Shown here: piece by piece, positions 13,110-25,167 of the stretch | Layout of the letters: every line of letters starts with the position of its first letter | How positions within the stretch are numbered: the stretch's first letter is position 1 | Assembly: GCA_019426215.1 (NCBI GenBank) | Contig: CM033394.1 | Span: forward strand, 40,236,423 to 40,300,422 | DNA from: Buddleja alternifolia | Lineage: Eukaryota > Streptophyta > Magnoliopsida > Lamiales > Scrophulariaceae | Length of the DNA stretch: 64,000 nt | Direction: 5' to 3' | Notes under the pieces: model-generated | Databases searched by the model: none | What the model was told of the DNA's origin: nothing | The model's input: only the letters and a program-made list of their open reading frames with translations | Position numbers and translations under genes: made by a program

Positions 13110-15300
13110 TTTTTTTAGGTGAAATAGTAAACTATATACCCAGCAAACAACATTCAAAATACAAGCAAAATGCACACCCAAATGACTATACTATAGGGAA
13201 CAGGGTACCCTCAAAAGACAAAATGCAGTAACCTTTACATTCAAAATACCAGTAAATTCACTCTAGTTAGTAACATTTTCTATGTATAAAGTATCTCTTC
13301 TTGTCAATCTTCTACTCACACTTCCCAGAATTCGCACCATTAGGCCCCTCTTGAGTCTTTTGTAAACTGTCTCAATAGATTCCTCTCCCTGCTAAAAATC
13401 ATGTTGTTACGTGTTTGCCAGAAATTGTATACCACCCCTGCAATAGCCGCCTTAATAATCTTCTGTCTCAATCTCCAAGTTCTAAATGCATAGTGTAACA
13501 TCTCTTCCATCTAGATAGGATCCATGGTCAGTTATGTACCTGGAGCCATAACAACACCTTCCCCAATAATTCTTTGGACCAGTCACACTCAAAGAATAAG
13601 TGAGCAAAAGTTTCCTTCTGAGTTATATTCTCACATAATATACACCAAGTTTTAGAAATATCCATATATTGACTTAGTCTATCTCGTGTTTGTCATTTTT
13701 GATGAGCTACAATCCACATAATAAAAGAGTGTTTTGGAACATTAAAGTTATTCCACACTATACCTACATCCCTGAACAGAGTTGGAATCCCTTTTAGCCA
13801 ATCATAGCCACTTTGTATTGTGTATTCCTCTGTTGGAGTATGAAGCCATCTGTTTTGACTATAACCCATCCTTAGTTTTTCCTTCACCTTTGCAAGCTTC
13901 TTCCATGCCCAACTACTATCACTAGGAGGAGTATAGTGCCAATAATCCAGGCCTCCTAAGTATATAGAGTTCACCCACTTGACCCACAAGGTATTTTTCT
14001 TTTGGGCCAACTCTTAGACCTGCTCCCCCAAGGCTGCCCTGCTCCATATTCCACAACTCTTGATATTCAAGCCTCCATTCCTCCGTTTATTACAAACTTT
14101 TTCCCAACTAGTCAGTGATATTTTCCTATCTTGATGATCGGTTTCCCCCCATAAGAATTCCTTGCATTTCTGCTCCACCATTTTAACCACTGATTGGAGT
14201 AAAATGAACATTGAATTCCAATACACATGGAGGGAGAATAAGACTGCATTGATAAGCTGCACTCTTCCAGCATATGAGAGATGTCTGATGGCCCAACATT
14301 GCAACCTCTTAGTAATCTTCTCAACTAGAGTATAACAATCCCCTTTTGACCATGTTGTGGGAAATAAAGGTACACCCAAGTACCTCATAGGAAAAACTCC
14401 CTCTGAAAAACCTGTTATTTGTAGGATTTGCTGCTTTAATTCTGGAGACACTCCCCTGAAATAGATACTTGACTTATTTTGGTTTCCAAAGAGGCCTGCT
14501 GTGTCTGAAAATTGCTTAAATGCATCCCATATCAATTGCACTGACTTAGTAGTGGCTTTACAATACACCACCAAGTTATCTGCAAAACATATGTTGGTCA
14601 ATTATAGGTATTTGCAGGCTGGATGGAACTTGAAATCACTCTGTTGGGCCACAATCTTCAATCTCCTAGACAAGTACTCCATGACTAACACAAATAACAG
14701 AGGAGATATGGGATCTCCCTGCCTAAGTCCTCTTTTCCCTTTAAAATAACCATGAGTGCCTCCATTCAGGAGAAGGGAAAAAGAAACAGTGGTCACACAT
14801 TCCATGATCCAATCAGTGAACTTTTGGGGAAACCTTAATCCTTTAAGCAACTCTCTTAGGAAACTCCATTCCACAGAATCGTATGCCTTCCTGATATCAA
14901 TCTTCATAGGCATCGAGGGGTAGCATTCTTTCTATTATACTGTATGATCAACTCTTGACTAATGAGTACATTGTCACAGATTGATCTCCCCTGTATAAAG
15001 GCGCCCTGATTTTCATTCACAAGATGGGGTAAGACTTGGGACAGTCTTTTGGTCATTAACTTAGAAATGCACTTGTAAATGGTATTGCAACAGGCAATAG
15101 GCTTGAAATCACTTGCTAACTGGGGACACTCCAGCTTCGGGATCAATGTTAATAAAGTACAATTCAATTGTTTAAGTAGTTTACCAGAGTGGAAAAACTC
15201 AAGCACTGCATCTGTAACCTCTGTACCTACAATGGCCCAAACTGCTTTAAAAAAGTCACTCCCATACCCATTTGGCCCCGGATTTTTATCATCTTTAGAT
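13110..15300 (-). mobile_element. 5'-truncated non-LTR retrotransposon (LINE, L1-like)
   Basis: Minus-strand remnant with pieces of an ORF2 reverse transcriptase and a zf-RVT-like region. It starts in the middle of the RT domain at about 15.3 kb, as usual for 5' truncation, and ends near a short T-run on the plus strand at about 13.11 kb (a possible A-tail). No endonuclease domain. It lies between paralogues A and B. Confidence 0.85.
13693..15206 (-). pseudogene. LINE ORF2 remnant: reverse transcriptase and zf-RVT region
   Basis: Minus-strand pieces in order: 15206-14904 (RT fingers: TLIPK, FKPIACCNTIYK, NQGAFIQGRSI), 14913-14602 (MKIDIRKAYDSVEW and GLRQGDPISPLLF), 14601-14014 (FADN catalytic region and LGVPLF), 14010-13693 (zf-RVT-like: YTIQSGYDWLKG, WNNFNVPKHSFIMW). 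Frameshifts separate the pieces, and the region down to about 13.33 kb has stops. The normally invariant F/Y-A-D-D motif reads FADN, so the second catalytic Asp is changed. Clearly inactive. Confidence 0.88.
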
Positions 15301-15849
15301 TTGTATGATTTTTATAGGTTTTAGAAAAATCATTTGTTAATTCTATACTAAGTATAATAAATGTGGGGGAGAAATTCACTAAATTAATCCTAATAAGTGT
15401 ATGAGAGAAATTCAAAACTGTAAACTGGAGGTTTTGACAATTTAACTACATCTTTTCTTTTCCCATTTACTAATTATTTTTTTAATTCAAACAAATATCT
15501 AATTTAAAGAGAACAAGGCTTCCTTATTCCCTTTCATAATTGTTTTTCAATTAAAAACAAATATCTAAATTACTTAGAATAAAATACCATTGGAGGTTTA
15601 AAGTAAAAAAAAAAAAAAAACGAATTAGAAAAAGAATCACTGAAAGAGTTTTACGAGTCGAATCCCTAACCTTAGGGCGAACAAGATTCGGAGGCAGATG
15701 GTTACTACCAACTGCGAAGAAAGTTCCGTTCGACTTTGTAAGAAAACTAGATATATTTATACAGGCGGTACATAGTATAAATACATATGTATCCGACTTC
15801 GAAAATTTGAAGTCTCAGGTGCCCACCCCTTGATCCGTCCCTGCAAATT
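15301..15849. other. Spacer between LINE and SINE-like segment
   Basis: AT-rich, with an A-run near 15606-15620. The stretch at 15640-15730 contains a GAGTCGAATCCC motif that resembles a tRNA B box but lacks a partner A box. No gene seen. Confidence 0.4.
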
Positions 15850-15965
15850 ACCATTTGGCTAAGTGAAATTAGCTTCTCATTATTAATTGTGAGGTCAAGT
15901 GTTCGAATTCCCACCCGTTTCCACTGTTGTAATTTTAAAAAAAATTCTATTACTTGATATTTCTT
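15850..15965 (+). other. Possible tRNA-derived SINE fragment
   Basis: A TGGCTAAGTGAAA stretch (from 15856) resembles a pol III A box. GTTCGAATTC (15901-15910) matches the B-box core, about 45 bp downstream, followed by an A-rich tail near 15940. The spacing is compatible with a tRNA-derived SINE. No full tRNA fold, and target duplications not found. Confidence 0.3.
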
Positions 15966-16121
15966 TTCCAAGATTATTGGTACTCGTAGAGGTCTAGTTA
16001 GACCTGATAGTTAATGGTATACTCTGTACGTGTCTATAATGTTGATTCAAAAATTATATTTGCATGTCGTTTTTGAAATGTTGTGATAGTACGTAATTGG
16101 TTCGTATCTCTAGATTCAAGG

Positions 16122-16910
16122 CTTACGGATAACAAGAAGGCAGTTCCAGGTCAGTTTTGGTAGGTTATAGAACCACTCCGCGTAGTTCTCTGTGGATTCG
16201 AACTCGGGCCAGATTCTAAACCACATATTGAAGGCCCCGCCTGCCAAGAACTGGAACCGGAACTATCTAGTTGGACTCGCGAGACCCGTTTTATTGTTGG
16301 TTTTTTTTAATTAGTGTATTGACCACCGAAATTGATATTCAATTGTGAAATTTATACAAAGTGTTTGGATATAGATGACAATTTTATAATTCAAGTTTGT
16401 TGACTTTGCATAATCCACTATAATAATGCTTGCAACTTAATAATTCTTTATAAATTGAATTTAATTGGGTTCCCAAATTTTTATACTAAAAAAACTAAAC
16501 CAACAAAATAGAAATAATTTTAATATATTAAACTCAAGAATAAATCTATTCTGTCTAATTAAAAACCCAGCACTACTTTTTGATTTGATTCTCCTGAGTA
16601 TATTGTTTCTGGCCATGCTTTAGTAGAATTCAGTCGTGTCGTGGTAGAGGTAATTAGTAGCAACTTTGTCATTTGATTTAATAATTAGATTTAGGACTAG
16701 CGATTTACCTTTTGTCTAATTAAAACCCGTCAGTTTTCAATTTTTTTAAAAAGAAAAAACAGAAAAAATTGGGCCGGTTGGCATGTTCAGGTTCGTTTAG
16801 AAACTGATGGGTTCAAGATTTTTGGTACCAGAACCGAAATCGATTACCATCAAAAGAATCGGATCCGTCATGACGATTCAAGGTCAAATCCAAATTCATT
16901 GTCATTCCTA
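16122..16910. mobile_element. Diverged relative of the intron-8 hAT-like MITE
   Basis: Both ends show the same GGAACCGGAAC-type subterminal blocks as 8450-9091, for example CAAGAACTGGAACCGGAAC on the left. The right end has GAACCGAAATCGATT, AAAAGAATCGGATCCG and a terminal CATTGTCATTCCTA. The left terminus is degraded and the TSD cannot be seen. Confidence 0.55.
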
Positions 16911-17331
16911 TCAAAGATACTCGTGATAGCATGATGATTAGGTCTTGTGAAAATATATTAAACGATGATCACTATATTTATTTTCGACGTGATTCCACAC
17001 TCATTATTCAATTTCAGCGGAATCACACGTCAACTAAAACTCTCTATCTTTATTTCAGAATTTTGTTTCTATTTTAATAAAGATGTATGCTTGCAAGATG
17101 CTCGGGTTATTGCTTCTAGAGTGGTCAAAATTGCAGATAATGGATACATTATTGATTGCAATGAATTAAATAGATGCATGATACTGAATTATTTTGTTGG
17201 ACGTAGTCATTGCCATGTATTTTTCTATTTATTGTATAGTCGATTTCGTCAACGGAAAAGAAATAAGAAAATGTCCAATGTCCATATTCAATTATCCTGG
17301 GCTAAAACACTTAAAAAAAAAGTATCATTTA
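16911..17331. other. Left flank of the copia element
   Basis: Single-copy-looking AT-rich DNA. An open frame from 16965 runs into the LTR and has no recognisable domain, so I do not call it. The last five bases, ATTTA, are the left target-site duplication of the copia element. Confidence 0.6.
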
Positions 17332-17812
17332 TGTTGAAGTGTGGCTTATTTTGAAAGAGGAAAATATCCCACATAGATAGAATTTGTAAAGGGTGGGCTC
17401 ATTTGTTGTATAAAAGGAGACCACCTCTTCACTTTGAAAAACATCCCAAATTGCCTAAATCTTTTAGCAATTTCTTCTTTCTTCCTCTATAGTTTGTAAT
17501 AGTTTCACTTTAGTCCTTTAGTGAAATATTTTGGTGGGGTCCGAGGACGTAGGCTAAATTAGCCGAACCTCGTTAAATTTGGTGTTCTTTATTTTGTGCT
17601 ATTCTTCAAGTAGCCATTGTTAGTTATAGTTGTAGTGTTATATTGTGCTATTAAATTCGTCTAGTTAATTCTGTCTAGGAGGTTGGGTTTTAAGCGCGAC
17701 CGTTGTGACGCCTCCAATCTTTCCTGGGAATTAAATCTAGTGTGGTTTTCTAGTACAATATTTCCCTCGCTATTTCTATATTTGGTGGAATATGACTCTG
17801 AGTTCCACAACA
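17332..17812 (+). repeat. 5' LTR of copia element
   Basis: 481 bp, begins TGTTGAAGTGTGGC, ends TTCCACAACA. A TATA box (TATAAAAGG, 17409-17417) marks the likely retroelement promoter. Confidence 0.97.
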
Positions 17813-17814
17813 AG

Positions 17815-17826
17815 TGGTATCAGAGC
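17815..17826 (+). other. Primer-binding site (initiator tRNA-Met)
   Basis: TGGTATCAGAGC, complementary to the 3' end of plant initiator Met tRNA, two bases after the 5' LTR. Confidence 0.97.
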
Positions 17827-17948
17827 TCGGGTATTCTGAGTATGCTCTGTGGTCGCAGTTTAATCTGATCTTCCACATCAGAAAAGTTTTCCCGGGCTAT
17901 TTGGCTTTCGCATTTGGAGGGCTCTTGAAGAATAATTTGTAACCAAAA

Positions 17949-18748
17949 ATGGAAGACACCTCAAAAGCATCGTCGTCGTCCATTTGGGCGAGAACCACTG
18001 TGGCGAATACGCGATTGGCAGTGGAGTCTTTTGATGGCACAGGCCATTTTGGTATGTGGCAAAGCGAAGTTGTAGACGCACTCTTTCAACAAGGTCTATA
18101 CTTAGCTATTGAAGAAAAGAAACCAAATGATATGGAGGAAAAAGATTGGAGTATGATGAATCGGTTGGCATGTGGAACAATTCGTTCGTGTCTATCCAGA
18201 GAGCAGAGATATGCGTTTTCGAAAGAAAACTCGGCATATAAATTGTGGATGGCACTGGAGGAGAAATTTCTGAAGAAAAGCTGTCAGAATAAGCTCCATT
18301 TGAAGAAGCGGCTCTTTCGCTTCACATTTGTTTCGGGTTCCACTATGAATAGTCACATTACCAGTTTTAATCAACTGGTTACCGATTTGATCAATTTGGA
18401 TGAGACTTTTAAAGACGAGGATTTGACTCTGATGTTGCTGGGATCCCTTCCTGAGGAGTTTGAGTTTCTTGAAACAACTCTACTTCACGGGAAGGCTGCT
18501 GTATCTCTTAGCGAAGTTTGTGCTGCCCTGTACAGTTATGAACTGAGAAAGAAGGACAAGCAAGTTAGTTCAGGCGGAGATGCAGAGGTTTTGTTCGTCA
18601 GAGGTCGTTCACAAAACAAAACAAAGGAAAGAAAGGGAGATCCAAGTCCAGGCATAAACTAAGCAAAGACGAGTGTGCCTACTGTCGAGAAACAGGACAC
18701 TGGAAGAGAGATTGCCCAAAGCTGACAACTAAGGGCAATTCTAAGGCC
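17949..18748 (+). pseudogene. Copia gag with CCHC knuckle, frameshifted
   Basis: Capsid protein of the copia element. The frame from ATG 17949 encodes a UBN2-type gag (FDGTGHFGMWQSEVVDAL near the start, then helices with KLHLKKRL and LGSLPEEFEFLETTLL). It stops at 18662 because of a one-base shift within the purine-rich stretch 18618-18640. The nucleic-acid-binding knuckle CAYCRETGHWKRDC (18674-18715, CX2CX4HX4C) lies in the shifted frame, which continues into protease. Confidence 0.92.
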
Positions 18749-21700
18749 GTGGCGGAATCAAATGTAACCGCGTGTGATGATGCCGAATCGGACTTCTCAT
18801 TGGCGACATCATCCAGCGGTGCTTCTGAAGTATGGATGCTGGATTCAGCATGTAGTCATCATATGACACCACATTTGGATTGGTTCTTTGATTTCAAAGA
18901 ACAAAATGACGTTGTCTTCACAGCAAATGAAGCTCCTCTTACTACACTTGGGATTGGTTCAATTCGCTTGAAGAATCATGATGGATCAATCATAACCCTA
19001 AAGGGTGTTCGGTATGCACCAGAAGTGAGGAAAAACCTTATTTCCGTTGGAACTTTAGAATCGAAAGGTTTTGAAGTAAGAGCTAAGGATGGGGTGATGA
19101 AGATCATCTCTGGTGCACTCGTGGTAATGAAGGGAATTCGGAAGAACAACAATACGTATCACTACATGGGTGGTACAGTTGTGGGTGCAGTAGCAGCAGT
19201 TACTGTTGATGATCGGAATTCAGAAGCAGTTAGGCTATGGCATATGCGCTTGGGACATGCAGGTGGAAAATCCTTGAATCTCCTCATAAATCAAGGATTG
19301 TTGAAAGGAGTGAAATACTCCAAATTGGAATTTTGTGAACATTGTGTTCGTGGGAAACAGACAAGGGTTAAATTTGGAACAGCAATCCATAATACTGAGG
19401 GTATCTTGGATTATGTTCATTCGGATGTATGGGGTCCCTCAAAAACGAGTTCTTTGGGAGGGAAACACTATTTTGTATCCTTTGTTGATGATTTTTCCCG
19501 GAGAGTTTGGGTGTATACTATGAAGACGAAGGATGAAGTGTTTGAGGTATTCCTCAAATGGAAAAAGATGGTGGAAACTCAGACTGATAAAAAGGTCAAA
19601 CGTCTCCGTACAGACAATGGTGGAGAATTTAGGAGTGGTCCATTTCAAAAATTTTGTGAGGATGAAGGCATTGTCAGACACTTCACTGTTAGACATACAC
19701 CACAACAGAACGGAGTGGCAGAACGCATGAATCGGACTTTGCTGGAGAAAGTTCGGTGTTTGTTATCCAATGCTGGGTTGGGTAAAGAATTTTGGGCTGA
19801 GGCTGTGACGTATGCGTGTCATCTCGTTAATCGTCTACCATCTACTGCTATTGATGGAAAAACACCATTTGAGAAATGGTTTGGAAAGCCTGCTGCTGAT
19901 TATGATTCCTTACGTGTTTGGTTCCGCTGCATATTATCATGTTAAGGAATCAAAGTTGGATCCTAGAGCAAAGAAAGCAGTGTTCATGGGGATCACCTCT
20001 GGTATAAAAGGCTATCGTCTTTGGTGTCCAGAGACAAAGAAAATAATCTTTAGCAGGGATGTCACCTTTGATGAATCTACCGTGTTGGAAAAGGTGAATG
20101 CAGAACAGCAGGATGGTACTCCCAAACAGGTGGAGTTTGAAAAGTTTGTTGTCCCAGCAGATCAAGAAACTCTTGATCATTCTCCTACGGTAGAAGGAGA
20201 TTTTGAAGAAGAGGAAGTTCAACCCCAAGAACTTCCACAGCAATTTGAATCAATTGCAACTAGCAAGCCAAAGAGGACAATCAGAAAGCCTGCTCGCTTT
20301 GATGATATGGTGGCTTGTGCATCTGCAATTGCCGCTGATGATGTTCCTACCACTTATATTGAAGCAGTCAAAGGACCAGAGAAAGATAAGTGGAGGATTG
20401 CCATGAGTGAAGAAATGCAGTCCCTTTATAAGAATCGAACATGGGAACTGGCCAGTCTCCCGAAGGGAACGAAGGCAATTGGATGCAAATGGGTATTTGC
20501 AAAGAAAGAAGGATTTCCTAGCCAAGGTGATGTTCGCTACAAAGCCAGATTGGTGGCCAAAGGTTACGCTCAGAAGGAGGGCATTGATTATAATGAGGTG
20601 TTTTCTCCAGTTGTAAAACACTCCTCCATTAGAATTTTGTTGGCTTTGGTAGCACAGTTGGATTTTGAACTAGTTCAGTTGGATGTAAAAATTGCATTTT
20701 TACATAGAGACTTGGAAGAGGAAATCTATATGACTCAGCCAGAGGGATTCAAAGTTGCTGAAAATGAAAATTTGGTTTGTAAACTTCAAAAATCGTTGTA
20801 CGGATTGAAGCAATCTCCGAGGCAGTGGTACAAGCGATTTGACAAGTTTATGATGGGAATTGGGTACACAAGAAGCAAATACGATCATTGTGTGTATTTG
20901 CACAAGCTACAAGATGGATCCTTCATATATCTTCTTCTGTATGTTGATGATATGTTGATTGCCTCCCCGAGTCTAATAGAAATTGAAAAGTTGAAGACTC
21001 ATTTGAAAGGGGAGTTCGAGATGAAGGATCTAGGTGAGGCGAAGAAGATTCTCGGCATGGAGATTTTCAGAGATAGAAAATTGAGGAGGCTTTGTTTGAC
21101 TCAGAAACAATATCTGAGTAGGATGTTGAGGCGTTTTGGCATTGATGAAAAGTCAAAACCAGTTAGTACTCCGCTTGCTCCTCATTTTAAGCTTAGCGCC
21201 GCTTTGTCACCGAAATCTGATGCAAAACGGGAATACATGTCAAAAGTACCGTATGCAAATGCTGTTGGTAGCTTGATGTATGCTATGGTGTGTACGAGGC
21301 CTGATATTTCCCAAGCAGTGGGGGTTGTGAGCAGGTATATGCATGATCCTGGAAAGGAACATTGGCAAGCTGTGAAATGGATTTTGCGATACATCCATGA
21401 CACAGCTGATGTTGGTTTGATATTTGAGCGGGAACATAGTCAGTATGTAGTCGGATATTGCGATTCAGACTATGCTGGTGATTTAGATAAGCGTAGATCA
21501 ACTACAGGCTACGTATTTACTCTTGCTAAAGCACCGGTCAGTTGGAAGTCTACCTTACAGTCAACGGTTGCTCTGTCTACTACGGAAGCAGAGTATATGG
21601 CAATTTCAGAGGCTGTAAAGGAAGCAATTTGGCTTCAAGGGTTGCTTGGTGAACTAGGGATTGGACAAAAGTATGTCAAAATTCATTGTGATAGTCAAAG

Positions 21701-21911
21701 TGCTATCCATTTAGCAAAGAACCAAGTTTATCATGCAAGGACGAAGCACATTGATGTTCGGTATCACTTCATAAGAGAGATACTTGAAGAAGGTGGAGTC
21801 AGAATCGAGAAGATCCATACTACTGAGAATCCTGCTGATATGTTGACAAAAGTTGTGACTGCAATCAAGTTCAAATTTTGTTTGGACTTGATCAACATTG
21901 TCAAAATTTGA
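18749..21911 (+). pseudogene. Copia pol: protease, integrase, RT, RNase H; one frameshift
   Basis: Order of domains: protease (LDSACS, about 18840), integrase zinc region (H..H..CEHC, about 19242-19345) and core (DVWGP; RTDNGGEF; PQQNGVAERMNRT), then RT (KARLVAKGYAQKEG, YVDDMLIAS at about 20940) and RNase H (CDSDYAGDLDKRRSTTGY; STTEAEYMA; HCDSQSAI). A frame change at about 19918 splits the integrase C-terminus from RT. Catalytic motifs of all enzymes are otherwise present. Ends at TGA 21909-21911. Confidence 0.95.
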
Positions 21912-21978
21912 AGATTGGTTTTGGTGACCCCGTTTGACGAGGAGATTGAAGATTTTGAAATTCGCCAAGGTGGAGATT

Positions 21979-22459
21979 TGTTGAAGTGTGGCTTATTTTG
22001 AAAGAGGAAAATATCCCACATAGATAGAATTTGTAAAGGGTGGGCTCATTTGTTGTATAAAAGGAGACCACCTCTTCACTTTGAAAAACATCCCAAATTG
22101 CCTAAATCTTTTAGCAATTTCTTCTTTCTTCCTCTATAGTTTGTAATAGTTTCACTTTAGTCCTTTAGTGAAATATTTTGGTGGGGTCCGAGGATGTAGG
22201 CTAAATTAGCCGAACCTCGTTAAATTTGGTGTTCTTTATTTTGTGCTATTCTTCAAGTAGCCATTGTTAGTTATAGTTGTAGTGTTATATTGTGCTATTA
22301 AATTCGTCTAGTTAATTCTGTCTAGGAGGTTGGGTTTTAAGCGCGACCGTTGTGACGCCTCCAATCTTTCCTGGGAATTAAATCTAGTGTGGTTTTCTAG
22401 TACAATATTTCCCTCGCTATTTCTATATTTGGTGGAATATGACTCTGAGTTCCACAACA
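21979..22459 (+). repeat. 3' LTR of copia element, with upstream polypurine tract
   Basis: 481 bp. I see one difference from the 5' LTR. The purine tract AAGGTGGAGA (21967-21976) immediately precedes it and would prime plus-strand synthesis. Confidence 0.97.
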
Positions 22460-22610
22460 ATTTATTCTAAAGTTTTCTATTTAATTATTTTCCATAATTA
22501 CCTCACTTATTTTAGTTTCTCTTTTCAATTTTAGTATTTTATTGCATTCTCATTTGTTTATTCCTTCAGTTGTGCTTGTTATTTATTGTCTAAGTAAGAT
22601 GAATTTTATA

Positions 22611-23130
22611 GATTCATTTTGAAGCTCGACAAGCCTATTTTGTACAGACTCGAGCTTGAGAGAGAGTGTTTGATTACGAGCTCGACGAGCCTATTTACAC
22701 AAATTCGAGCTCGAGAGATATAGAGAATGACTTCGAGCTCTACCTCAACATATATTATTTATTATTTAATTATGTATATATAAAATATACAAATATATTT
22801 TATTAATAGATAAAATGGTTACAAAAATATATGAAGGTCAAACAACCATTTGGTTGAATGTCATTGGCCTCTCAAGTGAGTGGTATATTGTTCTATTTTC
22901 ATCTGGATTAATGGCTCCGCTTCTCATTAATAAGGAAAAGGTCCAATGTTCAATCTCCACCCCCTATGCTTTAATTTCACTGTTGCAGATTAAATAAAAA
23001 ACAAATAAAAGTATGAACGAACTCGCGATTGAGCTCACAAACAGAATTACTGGAGCTTGAGCCGAGAAGTTAAATTGAATCCAGAGAAAGTCGTGGCTCG
23101 ACTCCACTCAAAAGTATCTTGTCACTGAAT
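22611..23130. mobile_element. Remnant of a GAGCTCG-rich inverted-repeat element
   Basis: The left part is rich in GAGCTCGACGAGCC-type blocks. The right part (23010-23115) has CTCGCGATTGAGCTC and GCTTGAGCCGAGAAG, in opposite sense. The centre is AT-rich. Resembles the element at 36590-37430. Boundaries are approximate. Confidence 0.45.
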
Positions 23131-23371
23131 GATAATTTTGACTTTGTTCCCGAATACATTCACATAAAGTGACAAGCTCCACATCATTAACGAATTCACA
23201 CTCATAACATTCACGTGACAATAAAAACTCAAACATTTATTACTAGTACGACTGTTTATCAATAAGCCAAAATAGAAAAAGGCAAACATTTACAAGAAAG
23301 GGACGTTGAACATTATTACCACCATTAAGTTTCCGTGCAGCACCAACTTGCAGCTTCCCGCGTAATCCCAT

Positions 23372-23432
23372 CCCACGTCAAATAAACGACGAGTAATATA
23401 ATGTTCACTTCATCATATTCTATCTATAAATA
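23372..23432 (+). promoter_or_regulatory. Promoter of paralogue B: ACGT motif and TATA box
   Basis: CCCACGTCA (23372-23380) and CTATAAATA (23424-23432) lie 137 and 85 bases before the ATG. The same nonamer precedes the TATA box of paralogue C at a similar distance. CACGTCA is a typical bZIP-type core; the regulator is not known. Confidence 0.6.
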
Positions 23433-23508
23433 CACACATTATATACTTAATTAACCCCATAAAATCACATCTTAATCCCAACTTCACATAACACAATCTT
23501 TACAAAAA

Positions 23509-23931
23509 ATGCAAACAACTTCCCTTCAAACCCTACAACTCCCACTTCAATTTTCGGGAAATTTTACGAGTCGAATATCGAAATCCAGTCCAAGGAAGAG
23601 AGATTCCTATTCAATTTCCGCAAGGAAAAGGGATTCTAATAATGGGCAAGATAAGGCTAAAGGAAAGCTTGTTGATGAGAATATGATTGTTCTGAGGATA
23701 AGAATTCAAGAAATGAAGATGAAAGAGCAGCAAAATAATTACGTGCAGGATTATTGGATGGACAATTATGAGTCTGATATATTTGAAGGGGTGGGATTAT
23801 TGCAAATATTGCTGATGAATAGTAGACCAAGTTTGGTTTTGGGAATGGTGGCTCTTTTGATGTTTAGTTTATCAACTTCTTTGGCTGTAGTATTATGCTA
23901 TTTGCTTGATTTTGTTATGGGTATATATTAG
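23509..23931 (+). CDS. Small plant-specific membrane protein, paralogue B (140 aa)
   Basis: Middle member of the tandem trio. Residues 1-52 form a Ser/Arg-rich extension with an internal echo (PRKRDSYS, then ARKRDSNN), which could act as a targeting peptide. The conserved core follows: KLVDENMIVLRIRIQEMK (53-70), WMDNYESDIFEGVGLLQ (83-99), LLMNSRPSLVLGM (101-113) and a C-terminal hydrophobic helix (about 108-134). Single exon. The P-x-x-W-M linker of A and C is changed to QDYWM. Intact, with a good TATA box, so likely expressed. Function unknown. Its flanks were invaded by the copia element upstream and a Tat element downstream. Confidence 0.85.
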   Translation: MQTTSLQTLQLPLQFSGNFTSRISKSSPRKRDSYSISARKRDSNNGQDKAKGKLVDENMIVLRIRIQEMKMKEQQNNYVQDYWMDNYESDIFEGVGLLQILLMNSRPSLVLGMVALLMFSLSTSLAVVLCYLLDFVMGIY

Positions 23932-25167
23932 TGGATTTTAGCTTGGTGTACTTAGGTTAAGTTTAAATTATGTATAGTTTATTCTATAGGTTATATAAAT
24001 ATTTGGTCGACATGTCTTGATGATGGATGACAAGTTTGTTGCGATTTTATTTATATAATTTGAGTACGTATTCTGATTATTTATTTACTTTAAATGAAAA
24101 TACTTGTCGTATATTGAGGTACCTGATGTGCGTTGATTGGATATGTACATGAGTATGAATATAGAGAATTTTGTTTTGAGAACTAATTCGTTCTTGGCAT
24201 ACTATATGTTACTCATTTACTTATTATTATTATTATGATTATTATTGTTATTATTATTATTATTATATATTTAGAGTGTTTTGTCAAAATAATAATTTTT
24301 GCAAATTTTTTCTTAACAAATACAGTATATAAGTAGTCACTAGCTATTTATTGTTAATGACAAAAAAATTATTCATGTATTTTGACTATTAACAATTTGT
24401 AACATATGTATAATGACGACTCTTTTTCAATAAATAATGACAATTGCATGATAATAAATGTCTCACAAATTATGTTTTCACTAATTGTCGTTGATAACAA
24501 TTTTCAAATTATCTGGTTTGTGAAAATTCTATTGTGACAATAAAAAACTATTTTCACTCGGATATCTTTTTAAGAGCCCAAAACAATAATGATTTAGGGC
24601 CCTCACTTTTCAAATGACAGCTAGATTTACAACAATATTTTTTCAACTAGATTTAAGCTCTGATGTTTTTTTCTTTTTATCCTTTACGAGCTTCTTATTG
24701 AGTTCACATCGACATAGTTACAAAATGGAACAACATAAAGAACAACGTAAACTCCTATATATTACTAGCAAGGCTAAATTAATTTCAGATAATAACAAAA
24801 TTAATAACGATCCGAAGGCTTTTAATATTTTAATTTAACTTCAATGTGTTTTATCTCTAAGCGACAAATCAGTCACCGATATATTAGTTAACAAAATGTA
24901 ATTCCATCTGTTGTGACTTGTGACGTGTGTCGAATAAAAGATTTCATTCCTAAAGTTCAAAATAAAAAAAAAATAAAAATACGCTGCTTGAAGGAATTAA
25001 TATTTTACTTGTCCTTTCAGTCCCTAAAAATAGCAAGAAGTTACTCTGAAATGGTTCCCAAATTTACAAGAAGCGTGAGAAATGAGAAAAGCACTGAAGT
25101 TCGACATTATTTTTATAATCTACCCATGCTTTCAAAAGCATATATATATATATATATATATGTATAT
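23932..25167. other. Intergenic region downstream of paralogue B
   Basis: 3' flank, then AT-rich sequence with a (TTA)n microsatellite at about 24222-24270 and a (TA)n tract at 25139-25162 that was the Tat insertion target. No gene recognised; open frames at 24614 and 24913 are low-complexity. Confidence 0.6.

Larger units (their letters stand above)
17332..22459 (+). mobile_element. Young Ty1/copia LTR retrotransposon (5.1 kb)
   Basis: Complete structure: TG...CA LTRs of 481 bp each, 5-bp target duplications ATTTA (17327-17331 and 22460-22464), a primer-binding site complementary to initiator tRNA-Met, gag, then protease-integrase-RT-RNase H in copia order, and a polypurine tract before the 3' LTR. 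I find one difference between the LTRs (C/T at 17550 in the left copy), so insertion is recent. The coding region has two frame breaks (about 18.62 and 19.92 kb), so this copy is not autonomous as read. It sits between paralogues A and B. Confidence 0.97.

Noticed and set aside
15650..15730. Possible tRNA gene around GAGTCGAATCCC
   Set aside because: A single B-box-like motif without an A box, acceptor stem or anticodon arm.
16965..17354. 129-residue open frame
   Set aside because: Runs into the copia LTR, no recognisable domain, AT-rich composition; openness by chance.
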